Shown in pieces: positions 1-7,862 of a stretch of 64,000 bases of DNA. Each line of letters begins with the position of its first letter. Position 1 is the stretch's first letter. The position numbers were made by a program, and so were the translations under genes. Origin of the DNA: Pandoraea communis (GTDB taxonomy: Bacteria; Pseudomonadota; Gammaproteobacteria; Burkholderiales; Burkholderiaceae). The stretch is taken from contig NZ_CABPSJ010000001.1 of NCBI RefSeq assembly GCF_902459745.1, forward strand, positions 248,001-312,000. The letters are read 5' to 3'. Under the pieces are notes generated by a model. That model did no database searches. It saw nothing but the letters and a program-made list of their open reading frames with translations, and was not told the DNA's origin.

Positions 1-703
1 CCCCGACGAGCAAATCCGCCAGCAGATAGAGCGCCTGTTGCGCGCCGTTGGTGAGTACGATCTCGTCGGCGTCGGCCCACACGCCACGTCGTGGCAGCAC
101 GCGAGTGCGAATCTGCTGAATGAGCGTCTCGTCGTCGCGGGCGATCATGTCCGGTGCCCAGTCACGAATCTCCATGACGGTGAGCGCCTTATGACAGCAC
201 TCGCGCCAGTCGGCCGTCGGGAACATCGTCGGATCGAACTGTCCGTAGATGAACGGGTACTGGTACTGCTGCCAGTCGATGGGCTTCACGATGTTGCGCT
301 GCCCCGACGGACGCACCACATAGCGGCCTTCCCAGTCGGGGGTCGACGGGGCTAGTGGCGCGATGGTGCCAGCCGCCGGCGCCGGTGCGGCCTGCGCGGG
401 CGCGCTCTGCGACCCGACGCGCGGTGCGAGGATGTCGCCGTTGACAAAGTATCCGCGCCGCTCGCGGGCGATCAGATATCCCTCGTCGACCAGTTGCTGA
501 TAGGCCAGCACCACGGTGTTGCGCGCCACGCCAAGCCCTTCGGCCAACTCGCGCGACGACGGCACGGCAGCACCGCGCATCAGCCGCTCGTCCAGAATCG
601 CCGACACCAGCATCTGGCGAATCTGGCTCTGCAGCCCCATGCCAGCGCGCGCCGACATCAGAAACAACTGGTTCCACATCGCCGCAGAAATCCGGCTCGA
701 CAT
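1..703 (-). CDS. tauR: MocR/GntR-type regulator TauR (3' part beyond left edge)
   Basis: Transcriptional regulator with an N-terminal GntR winged helix (about residues 10-80; motifs PSSRELAEGLGVARNTV and YLIARERRGYFV) joined through an Ala/Pro-rich linker to the start of a PLP-dependent aminotransferase-like domain (WADADEIVLTNGAQQALYLL at the window edge). This is the MocR architecture; only about 234 residues are visible and the PLP lysine lies outside. The ATG at 703 gives a start typical of TauR, with the HTH beginning near residue 12. It is divergent from tauABC, the usual place for TauR, which in known cases activates taurine genes using taurine plus PLP. Assignment to TauR rather than another MocR (such as PdxR) rests mainly on this context. 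Confidence 0.82.
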   Translation of the reverse strand, partial: MSSRISAAMWNQLFLMSARAGMGLQSQIRQMLVSAILDERLMRGAAVPSSRELAEGLGVARNTVVLAYQQLVDEGYLIARERRGYFVNGDILAPRVGSQSAPAQAAPAPAAGTIAPLAPSTPDWEGRYVVRPSGQRNIVKPIDWQQYQYPFIYGQFDPTMFPTADWRECCHKALTVMEIRDWAPDMIARDDETLIQQIRTRVLPRRGVWADADEIVLTNGAQQALYLLADLLVG

Positions 704-997
704 CGCGCCCTCTCTTCGTGTCACTTCCAGAACGTCAATTATTACTCATGAGAAGGTGACGTTAATTCCGAATTGGGGTTTATCCGCAGTCGCGCTGAAT
801 CCGGTCGAATTCCAGCATCCATGCGGCTTACGAGCCGATCTCTCGCCATCTGGACCAGTTGGCATCATCAAATGCGGCCAACTGGCTCTAACGAACAAAA
901 ATACGGACAGCAATGATGCAGTCACTTGACGCCGATTCGTCACCACCGTTGCGTCAACCGAGTGTTCCACCGATAACTTCCCGATCAGAGGTGAACC
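704..997. promoter_or_regulatory. tauR-tauA divergent control region
   Basis: 294-bp gene-free region between divergent tauR and tauA. It holds a perfect 9-bp inverted repeat, CCAGTTGGC at 855-863 and GCCAACTGG at 877-885, with centres 22 bp apart (about two helical turns). The same stretch contains CTGGACCAGT (850-859) and CTGGCTCTAA (882-891), which resemble, as direct repeats, the CTGGACYTAA element that I recall being reported for TauR in alpha-proteobacteria. A second dyad, TTGACGC (926-932) and GCGTCAA (951-957), lies closer to tauA. A role as TauR operator is inferred from position and sequence only. Confidence 0.5.
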
Positions 998-2056
998 ATG
1001 AATGGACTTCCGAACCGGCTGCGACGGGTGTTCGCTACCACCGCGCTGGCCGCCGCCGCGCTACCCGCCGCCCTCACGCTCGGACTGACGCAGCCGGCCA
1101 CGGCACAGGCTCAGGAAAAAGAGGTGACGATTGCGTACCAGCAGATCGTCGATCCTTGGCTGGTCGCGATTGCCGGCGGCGAGTTCGAGAAAGCCACCGG
1201 TTACAAGATTCACTGGCGTCAGTTCGAATCCGGCGCCAAGGTCGCCACGGCCCTGGCTTCGGGTGACATCAAGATCGGCGTGCTCGGCTCCAGCCCCATG
1301 GCGGCGGCCGTCTCGCAAGGGCTGGACTTGCAACTGTTCTGGATTCTCGACGACATCAACCAGGCCGAAGCGATGGTGGTGCGCAACGCATCGAACATCA
1401 AGACGCCCGGCGACCTGAAGGGCAAGAAGATCGGCGTGCCTTTCGTCTCGACCACGCACTACCACACGATGTTTGCGCTGCAACAGTGGAACATCAAGCC
1501 GAACGAGGTGACGGTGCTCAACATGCAGCCGAACCAGATCGTGGCGGCATGGGAGCGCGGCGACATCGATGCGGCCTATGTGTGGGACCCGGCGCTCGCG
1601 CAAATCAAGCAAAGCGGCCATGTACTGATCACGTCCGGCGAACTGTCGAAGCAGGGCAAACCGACGTTTGACGGTATCGCCGTCGACCGCAAATGGGGCG
1701 AGGCCAACGCCGACTTCATGGCGAAGTTCGTCAAGGTGATTGCCGACGCGGACGCCGCGTATCGCCAGAATCAGGCCGCATGGTCCGCCGGTTCGCCGCA
1801 GGTCAAAGCGATTGTGAAAACGATCGGCGGCAAGCCGGAAGACGTTCCCGGCGCGCTCTCGCTCTACGCCTATCCGTCGGCGCAGCAACAGGCCTCCGGC
1901 GATTGGCTGGGCGGCGGCAGGGACAGCCGCGCAGCCAAGGCCCTCAAGGACACGGCCGAGTTCCTCAAGAGCCAGCAGAAGATCAACGCCGTCAAGACCG
2001 ACTACGCACCCTATGTCACGTCGCGCTACGTCGACGCCGCACTCAAACTGAAGTAA
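998..2056 (+). CDS. tauA: taurine ABC transporter substrate-binding protein
   Basis: Periplasmic binding protein (352 aa) of the TauA/SsuA/NMT1 family. A Sec signal peptide covers residues 1 to about 38 (hydrophobic stretch ending ATAQA before QEKEVTIAY). The mature part shows family features: [19 protein letters not shown]-like beginning (here [16 protein letters not shown]), [37 protein letters not shown] and [16 protein letters not shown], the last two typical of TauA. The ATG at 998 follows an AGAGGTGAACC ribosome-binding region. It is first of tauABC and would deliver taurine to the TauBC importer. SsuA-like alkanesulfonate specificity is the alternative, but the downstream xsc and the STTHYHTMF segment favour taurine. 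Confidence 0.9.
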   Translation: MNGLPNRLRRVFATTALAAAALPAALTLGLTQPATAQAQEKEVTIAYQQIVDPWLVAIAGGEFEKATGYKIHWRQFESGAKVATALASGDIKIGVLGSSPMAAAVSQGLDLQLFWILDDINQAEAMVVRNASNIKTPGDLKGKKIGVPFVSTTHYHTMFALQQWNIKPNEVTVLNMQPNQIVAAWERGDIDAAYVWDPALAQIKQSGHVLITSGELSKQGKPTFDGIAVDRKWGEANADFMAKFVKVIADADAAYRQNQAAWSAGSPQVKAIVKTIGGKPEDVPGALSLYAYPSAQQQASGDWLGGGRDSRAAKALKDTAEFLKSQQKINAVKTDYAPYVTSRYVDAALKLK

Positions 2057-2064
2057 GCCGTGCC

Positions 2065-2102
2065 GGGGCGGCCACGCCGGATCTCGCCGGTGCGACCGCC
2101 CC
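2065..2102 (+). other. intercistronic hairpin between tauA and tauB
   Basis: GGGGCGG (2065-2071) pairs with CCGCCCC (2096-2102), with further CCGG complementarity inside the loop. It lies between the binding-protein gene and the ATPase gene, where such hairpins commonly protect the upstream mRNA or attenuate the downstream one. There is no T-tract, so it is not a complete intrinsic terminator. Confidence 0.4.
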
Positions 2103-2136
2103 TCCCCGATCGCTGGATCGACAGGAGAAGGGCTTC

Positions 2137-2961
2137 ATGGAACAACTCATCGTCAACGACGTCAGCGTCGTCTATCCCGGCCGGCGTCCCGGCGAGCAGG
2201 TGCAGGCGCTCGCTCACGTCGATCTGAGCATCGCCCCCGGCGATTTCGTGGTGGCGCTGGGCGCCTCGGGTTGCGGCAAGACCACGCTGCTCAGTCTGAT
2301 GGCCGGCTTCATCGCGCCCACTTCCGGCGAATTGCTACTGGGCGACGCCCCCATCGAAGGCCCCGGCGCCGACCGTGGCGTGGTGTTCCAGAAGCATGCG
2401 CTGCTGCCGTGGCTCAACGTGATGGAGAACACCGAATTCGGGTTGAAGCTGCAAGGCATCCCCAAGACGGAACGGCGCGCCCGCGCGGCACGCAATCTCG
2501 CGCTCGTCGGCCTGCAGGATTTTCACAACCACATGATCTACCAGCTCTCGGGCGGCATGCAGCAGCGGGTGGGCATTGCGCGCGCGCTCACCTGCAACCC
2601 GTCGATGTTGCTCATGGACGAGCCGATGGCCGCCCTGGATGCACTCACGCGGGAGACCATTCAGGAACTGCTGCTCGACGTATGGCGCGAGACCGGCAAG
2701 ATGATTTTCTTCATCACCCATAGCGTAGAAGAAGCGCTGTTTCTCGCGAGCCGCCTGATCGTGATGTCACCGCGTCCCGGCCGTATCACGCACACCTACG
2801 AACTCGACTTCAATCAGCGCTATCTCGAATGCCGCGATGCGCGCGCCATCAAGTCGAGCCCCGATTTCATCGCCATGCGAGAGACCGTGCTCAGCATCAT
2901 CTATGGTGACGAACGTGCAGGCCAGACGGCGACGTCCGGCACCAGCGCGGTCGCCGCCTGA
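2137..2961 (+). CDS. tauB: taurine ABC transporter ATP-binding protein
   Basis: Cytoplasmic ATPase (274 aa) energising taurine import. Walker [10 protein letters not shown] lies at residues 42-50, the Q-loop in [15 protein letters not shown], the ABC signature in [17 protein letters not shown], Walker B in [13 protein letters not shown] and the H-loop in [11 protein letters not shown]; all are intact. The C-terminal segment [21 protein letters not shown] is typical of TauB. The ATG at 2137 is preceded by AGGAGAAGG at a good distance. It lies 80 bp after tauA and 23 bp before tauC, so the three form an operon. Confidence 0.93.
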   Translation: MEQLIVNDVSVVYPGRRPGEQVQALAHVDLSIAPGDFVVALGASGCGKTTLLSLMAGFIAPTSGELLLGDAPIEGPGADRGVVFQKHALLPWLNVMENTEFGLKLQGIPKTERRARAARNLALVGLQDFHNHMIYQLSGGMQQRVGIARALTCNPSMLLMDEPMAALDALTRETIQELLLDVWRETGKMIFFITHSVEEALFLASRLIVMSPRPGRITHTYELDFNQRYLECRDARAIKSSPDFIAMRETVLSIIYGDERAGQTATSGTSAVAA

Positions 2962-2984
2962 TCGACGCAGGAGACGTTGCCATC

Positions 2985-3938
2985 ATGATGACCAAACCCG
3001 TCACCACTCCCCACGCACCATCCGCCAGCGCGGCGCCCGGCAGCGGCGCGCAACGCCCCGCCATGCCGCCGAGTACGCCCAGTACGTCCCGCACACCGCG
3101 TCGGCGCGGCTGGTTCGCCCGCATGTTCGCGCCACGCCCCGTCAAGGCAGGAGAATCGTTCGGTGCCCCTGGCCAGGGTCCCAGTCTCGCAATCAGCATC
3201 GTGACCGTGATCGTGCTGTTGCTGCTGTGGGTTGCCATTACCTCGTCGGGCATGATCAAGCCGCTGTTCCTGCCGGGACCGCGCGCCATTGTCGAGAAAT
3301 TCACGCAGGTCATGACCGAGGGCTTCGCAGGCTCGACGCTGTGGCAACACACGCTCGCGAGTCTGTATCGCGTGTTCGGGGCCTTCGCACTGGCGTGCGT
3401 CACGGCCATCCCGGTCGGCATTCTGATGGGGGTGTCGCGCGTGGCGCGCGGCGTGTTCGATCCACCCATCGAGTTCTACCGTCCTCTGCCCCCGCTGGCC
3501 TATTTGCCGCTCGTCATCATCTGGTTCGGCATCGGCGAGTTCTCGAAAGTGTTCCTGATTTATCTGGCGATCTTCGCCCCGCTCGCCATCGCCGCGCGCG
3601 CGGGTGTGCGCTCGGTCTCGATGGAACAGATTCACGCGGCGTATTCGATGGGCGCCTCGCCGCGCCAGATCGTCATGCACGTGATCGTGAAGTCGGCGCT
3701 GCCGGAGATCTTCACCGGCATGCGTATCGGCATCGGGGTGGGCTGGACTACGCTGGTCGCCGCCGAAATGGTCGCGGCATCGAGCGGGCTCGGTTTCATG
3801 GTGCTCAACGCGGCGGAGTTCCTCGCGTCGGACATCGTGATTATGGGGATCATCGTGATCGGCTTCTTCGCCTTCGGCTTCGATCTGATCATGCGCTATC
3901 TGGAGCGTGTGCTCGTGCCCTGGAAAGGCAAGGTCTGA
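2985..3938 (+). CDS. tauC: taurine ABC transporter permease
   Basis: Inner-membrane permease (317 aa) of the TauC/SsuC family. About 65 N-terminal residues are Pro/Ala/Ser-rich and basic, longer than in E. coli TauC. The first membrane segment (SLAISIVTVIVLLLLWVAIT) follows, then the usual helices. The coupling EAA loop is seen as AYSMGASPRQIVMHVIVKSALPEI-like sequence (AAYSMGASPRQIVMHVIV), followed by GMRIGIGVGWTTLVAAEMV, a strong family marker. The start has two ATGs (2985, 2988) behind a GGAGACG ribosome-binding site. It is last gene of the tauABC operon. Confidence 0.92.
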   Translation: MMTKPVTTPHAPSASAAPGSGAQRPAMPPSTPSTSRTPRRRGWFARMFAPRPVKAGESFGAPGQGPSLAISIVTVIVLLLLWVAITSSGMIKPLFLPGPRAIVEKFTQVMTEGFAGSTLWQHTLASLYRVFGAFALACVTAIPVGILMGVSRVARGVFDPPIEFYRPLPPLAYLPLVIIWFGIGEFSKVFLIYLAIFAPLAIAARAGVRSVSMEQIHAAYSMGASPRQIVMHVIVKSALPEIFTGMRIGIGVGWTTLVAAEMVAASSGLGFMVLNAAEFLASDIVIMGIIVIGFFAFGFDLIMRYLERVLVPWKGKV

Positions 3939-4055
3939 CAAGGCAGGCCCAGCAGGTCCGTTGGTCAAAGAAAAATGACGCAGGGCGGCTCCCCCGCCGC
4001 ACCTGCCGTCAAACAAGGCATTCAGGAGGTTGTGTGGCAGTCGAGACATTGCAGA

Positions 4056-4072
4056 GCGGGCGTCTTGCCCGC
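4056..4072 (+). terminator. weak hairpin downstream of tauC
   Basis: GCGGGC (4056-4061) and GCCCGC (4067-4072) form a 6-bp stem with a 5-nt loop, followed after a few bases by ATTTTGTTG. It lies in the 255-bp gap between tauC and the permease and may end the tauABC transcript. The T-rich run is displaced, so this is a weak call. Confidence 0.3.
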
Positions 4073-4193
4073 GAGCGGCATTTTGTTGCTGTTGTCGCTG
4101 TAGTCCTTCCCCCCCGGTTCGTTCTTTCTCCCCGTTCCCCTCGTCTCTCCCCTAACGCCGTGCCGATTGCGTGCCATCTCACGGGAGGTCTTC

Positions 4194-5597
4194 ATGGCCA
4201 ATCGTGACAGCGGCGCGCATCTGCAATCGAGCCTCAAACAACGGCACATGAGCATGATTGCGCTGGGTGGCGTGATCGGCGCCGGACTCTTCGTCGGCAG
4301 CGGCGTAGTCGTGCACGCCGCTGGCCCGGCGGCAGTGCTGTCGTTCCTCATCACCGGTGCGCTCGTGGTGCTCGTCATGCGCATGCTCGGCGAGATGGCG
4401 TGCGCGCTGCCCGCCGTCGGATCGTTCTATGAGTACGCGCGGCTCGCGTGGAACGACAAACCGGTCGGCGGTGAGCTAGCCGGCTTTCTGACGGGCTGGA
4501 TGTACTGGTACTTCTGGGTCATCGTGGTCGCGGTGGAAGCCGTGGCGGGCGCCAACCTGATTCAGTTCTGGCTGCCGGGCATTCCCGCGTGGGCCATCAG
4601 CCTCGCGTTGCTTGTCGTGCTCACACTAACCAATCTGGTGTCGGTAGCGTCGTATGGCGAGTTCGAATTCTGGTTTGCGTCGATCAAGGTCGCGGCCATC
4701 GTCGTGTTCCTGTTCCTCGGTGCACTCTTCGTGTCCGGTCTGTGGCCGGGCGCGGTGGCAAGTACCGGCAATCTGCTCTCGCATGGCGGCTTCATGCCCA
4801 ACGGCATCGGCCCCGTGATGGCCGGCGCCGTCGCGGCCACCGGCTTTTACTTCGGGGCGGAGATCGTAACGATTGCCGCCGCCGAAGCCGCCGAGCCTCA
4901 GCAAGCCGTGGCGCGCGCGACCAATTCCGTCATCGGACGGGTGCTGTTCTTCTACATCGGCTCGATCTTGCTGGTGGTGATGCTCGTGCCCTGGAACTCG
5001 GCCGGGATGGCAACACCCTATGTGAGCGCGCTCGAAGCCATGCGCATCCCGGCGGCCGCGCACATCATGAATGCGGTCGTGCTTACAGCGGTGCTGTCGG
5101 CGCTCAACTCGGGCCTGTACGCCTCGTCGCGCATGCTCTTCGCACTCACGCGCCGTGGCGATGCGCCACGCTCGCTTGCCAGGCTCAACGCGCGAGGCGT
5201 GCCGGTTCGTGCGATTCTCGTCGGTACGGTGTTCGGTTATGTCGCCGTGGTGATGTCCTACGTCTCGCCCGACACGGTGTTTGCCTTCCTCGTGAACTCT
5301 TACGGCACGGTGGCGATCTTCGTGTACGTGCTGATTGCTTTCTCGCAACTGAAGTTGCGCAAACGGCTGGAACGCGATGCGCCGGGCAAGCTCAAAGTTC
5401 GGATGTGGGGGTATCCGTACCTCACCTGGGTCGCGATTACCGGCATGTTGTCCATTGTCACAGCAATGGCCTTCATTCCGGACCAGCGCACACCGCTCGC
5501 GCTGGGTATCGCCAGCCTGACGGTGCTGCTCGTGGCCTTCACCGTGCGTTCGATCTGGCGCAAACTGCGCTCGCCCGATCCGGGCTTCGAAATCTGA
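4194..5597 (+). CDS. amino acid permease of the APC superfamily (AAT type)
   Basis: Twelve-helix inner-membrane amino-acid/proton symporter (467 aa). The N-terminus has the hallmark LKQRHMSMIALGGVIGAGLFVGSG; later come GEMACALPAVGSFYEYA and AEIVTIAAAEAAEPQQAVARA, as in GabP, AnsP and CycA. Substrate cannot be read from sequence. The gene sits inside the taurine cluster between tauC and the putative taurine dehydrogenase genes, so it could import taurine or a structural analogue such as beta-alanine, GABA or hypotaurine at higher concentrations. The ATG at 4194 follows ACGGGAGGTC, a good ribosome-binding site; an upstream in-frame ATG (4167) lacks one. A strong terminator follows. Confidence 0.85.
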   Translation: MANRDSGAHLQSSLKQRHMSMIALGGVIGAGLFVGSGVVVHAAGPAAVLSFLITGALVVLVMRMLGEMACALPAVGSFYEYARLAWNDKPVGGELAGFLTGWMYWYFWVIVVAVEAVAGANLIQFWLPGIPAWAISLALLVVLTLTNLVSVASYGEFEFWFASIKVAAIVVFLFLGALFVSGLWPGAVASTGNLLSHGGFMPNGIGPVMAGAVAATGFYFGAEIVTIAAAEAAEPQQAVARATNSVIGRVLFFYIGSILLVVMLVPWNSAGMATPYVSALEAMRIPAAAHIMNAVVLTAVLSALNSGLYASSRMLFALTRRGDAPRSLARLNARGVPVRAILVGTVFGYVAVVMSYVSPDTVFAFLVNSYGTVAIFVYVLIAFSQLKLRKRLERDAPGKLKVRMWGYPYLTWVAITGMLSIVTAMAFIPDQRTPLALGIASLTVLLVAFTVRSIWRKLRSPDPGFEI

Positions 5598-5610
5598 CAA
5601 AAGCGTCCGG

Positions 5611-5654
5611 AAAATGGCCGGCGGCAGACACTCTGCCGCCGGCCATTTTCTTTT
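5611..5654 (+). terminator. strong, possibly bidirectional rho-independent terminator
   Basis: A perfect 18-bp inverted repeat (arms 5611-5628 and 5632-5649, loop of 3 nt) begins with AAAA and ends with TTTTCTTTT. It lies 13 bp after the permease stop and separates that gene from tauY. The AAAA at its left end gives a short T-run on the other strand, so it could work both ways. Confidence 0.9.
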
Positions 5655-5826
5655 GGGGCATTTGGCACCACCCGCCATAAAAATGTGGTGCCAGCGAGCC
5701 GTGCCGAACGGCGCGAAAACGCTGCGGCGGTGCCGCTTTTCGCTGGCACCATCACAAAGCGGCGGTGGTACTAATCCCCGGAAAATGTTCTTGGCAGTAT
5801 GGGCTCATTTCCGTCAGGAGCCTAAC

Positions 5827-7260
5827 GTGGGTACGATTGAATCCTTCGCGCTGGATCGTCGCTCCGAAGCTGCACCATACGATCCGCTTTACGACCCGTT
5901 GGTCTCGCCCGGCCCCGGCCTGGGCATGGACTACGCACCAACCTATTGGGTCGCAACGGCCGGCGAACCTCCCGGAGACGACGGCCCGCTGCCCGGCGAT
6001 GCCGATGTCGACGTGGTCATTGTCGGGGCCGGTTTCACCGGTCTGTCCACCGCGCTTTTCCTCGCGCGCGAACACGGCATCCGCGCCATGGTGCTCGAAG
6101 CAAACCGCACCTGCTGGGGCTGCACCAGCCGCAACGGCGGGCAGGGGCAGAACGCGAGCGGACGACTCTATCGCTCGCAATGGATTGCGCGCTGGGGCAA
6201 AGACACCGCGCTGCGGCTGGACGCCGAAATCCGCGAAGGCTTCAACACGTTCAAGTCGCTCGTGGCCGAAGTGCCCGAGTGCGACCCGCAACCGGGTGGC
6301 CATCTCTACATCGCCCACCGCGATCGCAAGATGGAATTCCTGCGCAACGAAGCCAAGGTCATGCACGACGTGTTCGGCTACGACACACGCATCCTCTCGC
6401 GTGCCGAGGTCAGCGAGCAGTACGTCGACGATCAGGAAAACTGCGGTGCCTTGCATGAACCCGACGGCATCGGTGTACACCCGCTCAAGCTCGCTTTCGG
6501 CTATTTGCGCATGGCGCGCGCGCTCGGCGCGCGCGTGCATCCGTCCACCCCGGTCCTGAGTGTCGAGACGATCAACGGCGTGCATCACGTGCGCACACCG
6601 CGCGGTGTCGTGCGCGCCAGGGCCGTCGCCTTCGCGACAGGCGGCTACACGCGCAACGACGTGACCAAGGCCCTGCGCGCGAAGATCATGCCGATCCTGT
6701 CGAACTCGCTCGTCACGCGCGTGCTCACGCCCGACGAAATCGCGGCGACGAATTTCCGCACCCATGAGGTCATCACCGATACGCGCACGCTGCGCTACTA
6801 CTACCGTCTGCTGCCGGATAACCGCTTGCAGATCGGCAGCCGTAGCTCGATCACCGGCGCGGATGCGAAAAATCCGAAACACATGGCGGTGCTCGTCGAA
6901 GGACTGCATCGCAAATTTCCGGCACTGCGGGGCATTCATATCGACTACTCGTGGTGGGGCTGGGTCGACGTGAGCCACGACATGATGCCGCGCGTCACCC
7001 AACCCGATCCGCGCCAGAACCTCTTCTACGCCGTGGGCTACGGTGGCAACGGCGTGTCGTTCTCCGCACACGCAGGACGCCGCCTCGCCCAACGTATCGC
7101 CGGTCAGCGCGACCCGTCGTGGGATTTGCCGATCTACGACTCGGCGCTGCAATACCCGAACGTGTTCGGCGCCGTGCAGTGGCAAGGTTTCGCGCCGTTC
7201 CGCCGCATCGGCCAGCGCTTTCTCTATCAGCGGTATCACGCGCAAGACGAAGCGCGTTGA
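5827..7260 (+). CDS. tauY: FAD-dependent oxidoreductase, probable taurine dehydrogenase large subunit
   Basis: 477-aa DAO/PuuB-type flavoprotein. The Rossmann FAD site is VVIVGAGFTGLSTALFLA (about residue 60 on), followed by SRNGGQGQNASGR, a typical GlpO/DadA-like second motif; a C-terminal YAVGYGGNGVSFSAHAG completes the FAD domain. I start it at GTG 5827 (VGTIESFALD), which sits behind GTCAGGAGCC; the longer reading frame upstream overlaps the terminator region. The neighbouring NTF2-like gene, tauABC upstream and xsc downstream match the described TauXY/Xsc pathway, in which TauXY oxidatively deaminates taurine to sulfoacetaldehyde and feeds the respiratory chain. No taurine:pyruvate aminotransferase adjoins xsc, which supports this role. 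Related PuuB-like amine oxidases cannot be excluded. Confidence 0.7.
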   Translation: MGTIESFALDRRSEAAPYDPLYDPLVSPGPGLGMDYAPTYWVATAGEPPGDDGPLPGDADVDVVIVGAGFTGLSTALFLAREHGIRAMVLEANRTCWGCTSRNGGQGQNASGRLYRSQWIARWGKDTALRLDAEIREGFNTFKSLVAEVPECDPQPGGHLYIAHRDRKMEFLRNEAKVMHDVFGYDTRILSRAEVSEQYVDDQENCGALHEPDGIGVHPLKLAFGYLRMARALGARVHPSTPVLSVETINGVHHVRTPRGVVRARAVAFATGGYTRNDVTKALRAKIMPILSNSLVTRVLTPDEIAATNFRTHEVITDTRTLRYYYRLLPDNRLQIGSRSSITGADAKNPKHMAVLVEGLHRKFPALRGIHIDYSWWGWVDVSHDMMPRVTQPDPRQNLFYAVGYGGNGVSFSAHAGRRLAQRIAGQRDPSWDLPIYDSALQYPNVFGAVQWQGFAPFRRIGQRFLYQRYHAQDEAR

Positions 7261-7294
7261 TCCGTCCACAACCTCATTTATTTTGGACTCCGCA

Positions 7295-7684
7295 ATGACG
7301 ACTCAGAACGAATCTGCCGACATCCAGTTGCTCAAGACCTTCAACGATGCCTGGAATCACCATGACATCGACACCCTCATGGCCTGCATGACGGACACCT
7401 GTGTGTTTCACGCCGTGGCCGGCCCCGACATGCTGGGCCGCACCTTCGAAGGACACGACGCCGTGCGCGCTGCGTTTGCGTCCGCGTGGGAGAACTTCCC
7501 CGATGCGTCGTGGACCGAGGGCGTGCACTTCGTCACCGGGAATCGCGGCGTGTCCGAATCGACATTCCGCGGCACGAAGGCCGACGGCAGTCGCGTCGAG
7601 GCGCGCATGGTCGACGTCTTCACCCTGCGCGACGGCAAGATCGACGTGAAGAACGCCTTCCGTAAAGACCGCCCCGCGTTCTGA
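7295..7684 (+). CDS. tauX: NTF2/SnoaL-like small protein, probable taurine dehydrogenase small subunit
   Basis: 129-aa protein with a SnoaL-like NTF2 fold: LLKTFNDAWNHHDIDTLMACM at the N-terminus, then GHDAVRAAFASAWENFPDASW and VDVFTLRDGKIDVKNAFRKDRP at the end. The ATG at 7295 lies 34 bp after the FAD oxidoreductase stop, implying co-transcription. The size (about 14 kDa) and pairing with a roughly 52-kDa flavoprotein beside xsc fit the small subunit of taurine dehydrogenase. On sequence alone it is only an NTF2-like protein; the name follows from context. No clear ribosome-binding site is seen, so translational coupling is possible. Confidence 0.62.
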   Translation: MTTQNESADIQLLKTFNDAWNHHDIDTLMACMTDTCVFHAVAGPDMLGRTFEGHDAVRAAFASAWENFPDASWTEGVHFVTGNRGVSESTFRGTKADGSRVEARMVDVFTLRDGKIDVKNAFRKDRPAF

Positions 7685-7774
7685 CGCGCATTCGTCACCT
7701 TCGCAGTGCCCATGGCATGGTCACAATCGATTTCGTTTTTCAATACAAAACGTACCAAATAATAAAAATACAGA

Positions 7775-7803
7775 TTGACCATGGCAAACATATCACCTAG
7801 ATT
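7775..7803 (+). promoter_or_regulatory. candidate sigma-70 promoter of xsc
   Basis: TTGACC (7775-7780) and TAGATT (7798-7803) are separated by 17 bp in a conspicuously A/T-rich stretch upstream of xsc. Initiation would fall near 7810, just before the dyad at 7823-7839. Confidence 0.5.
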
Positions 7804-7822
7804 TCCACTTACACAATGAAAT

Positions 7823-7839
7823 CGGAATTATTTGTTCCG
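7823..7839. promoter_or_regulatory. IclR-like dyad upstream of xsc
   Basis: CGGAATTATTTGTTCCG has 5-bp perfect arms (CGGAA/TTCCG). Its reverse complement matches the dyads at 13631-13645 and 15752-15766 at most positions. It lies just downstream of the candidate promoter, where a repressor could block transcription. Binding by one of the nearby IclR proteins is inferred. Confidence 0.45.
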
Positions 7840-7862
7840 TTTATTTTTCACCGGAGACACCC

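Noticed and set aside
5614-5826. N-terminal extension of the FAD oxidoreductase upstream of GTG 5827
   Set aside because: The extra frame overlaps the terminator and has no family similarity, whereas GTG 5827 has a good ribosome-binding site.
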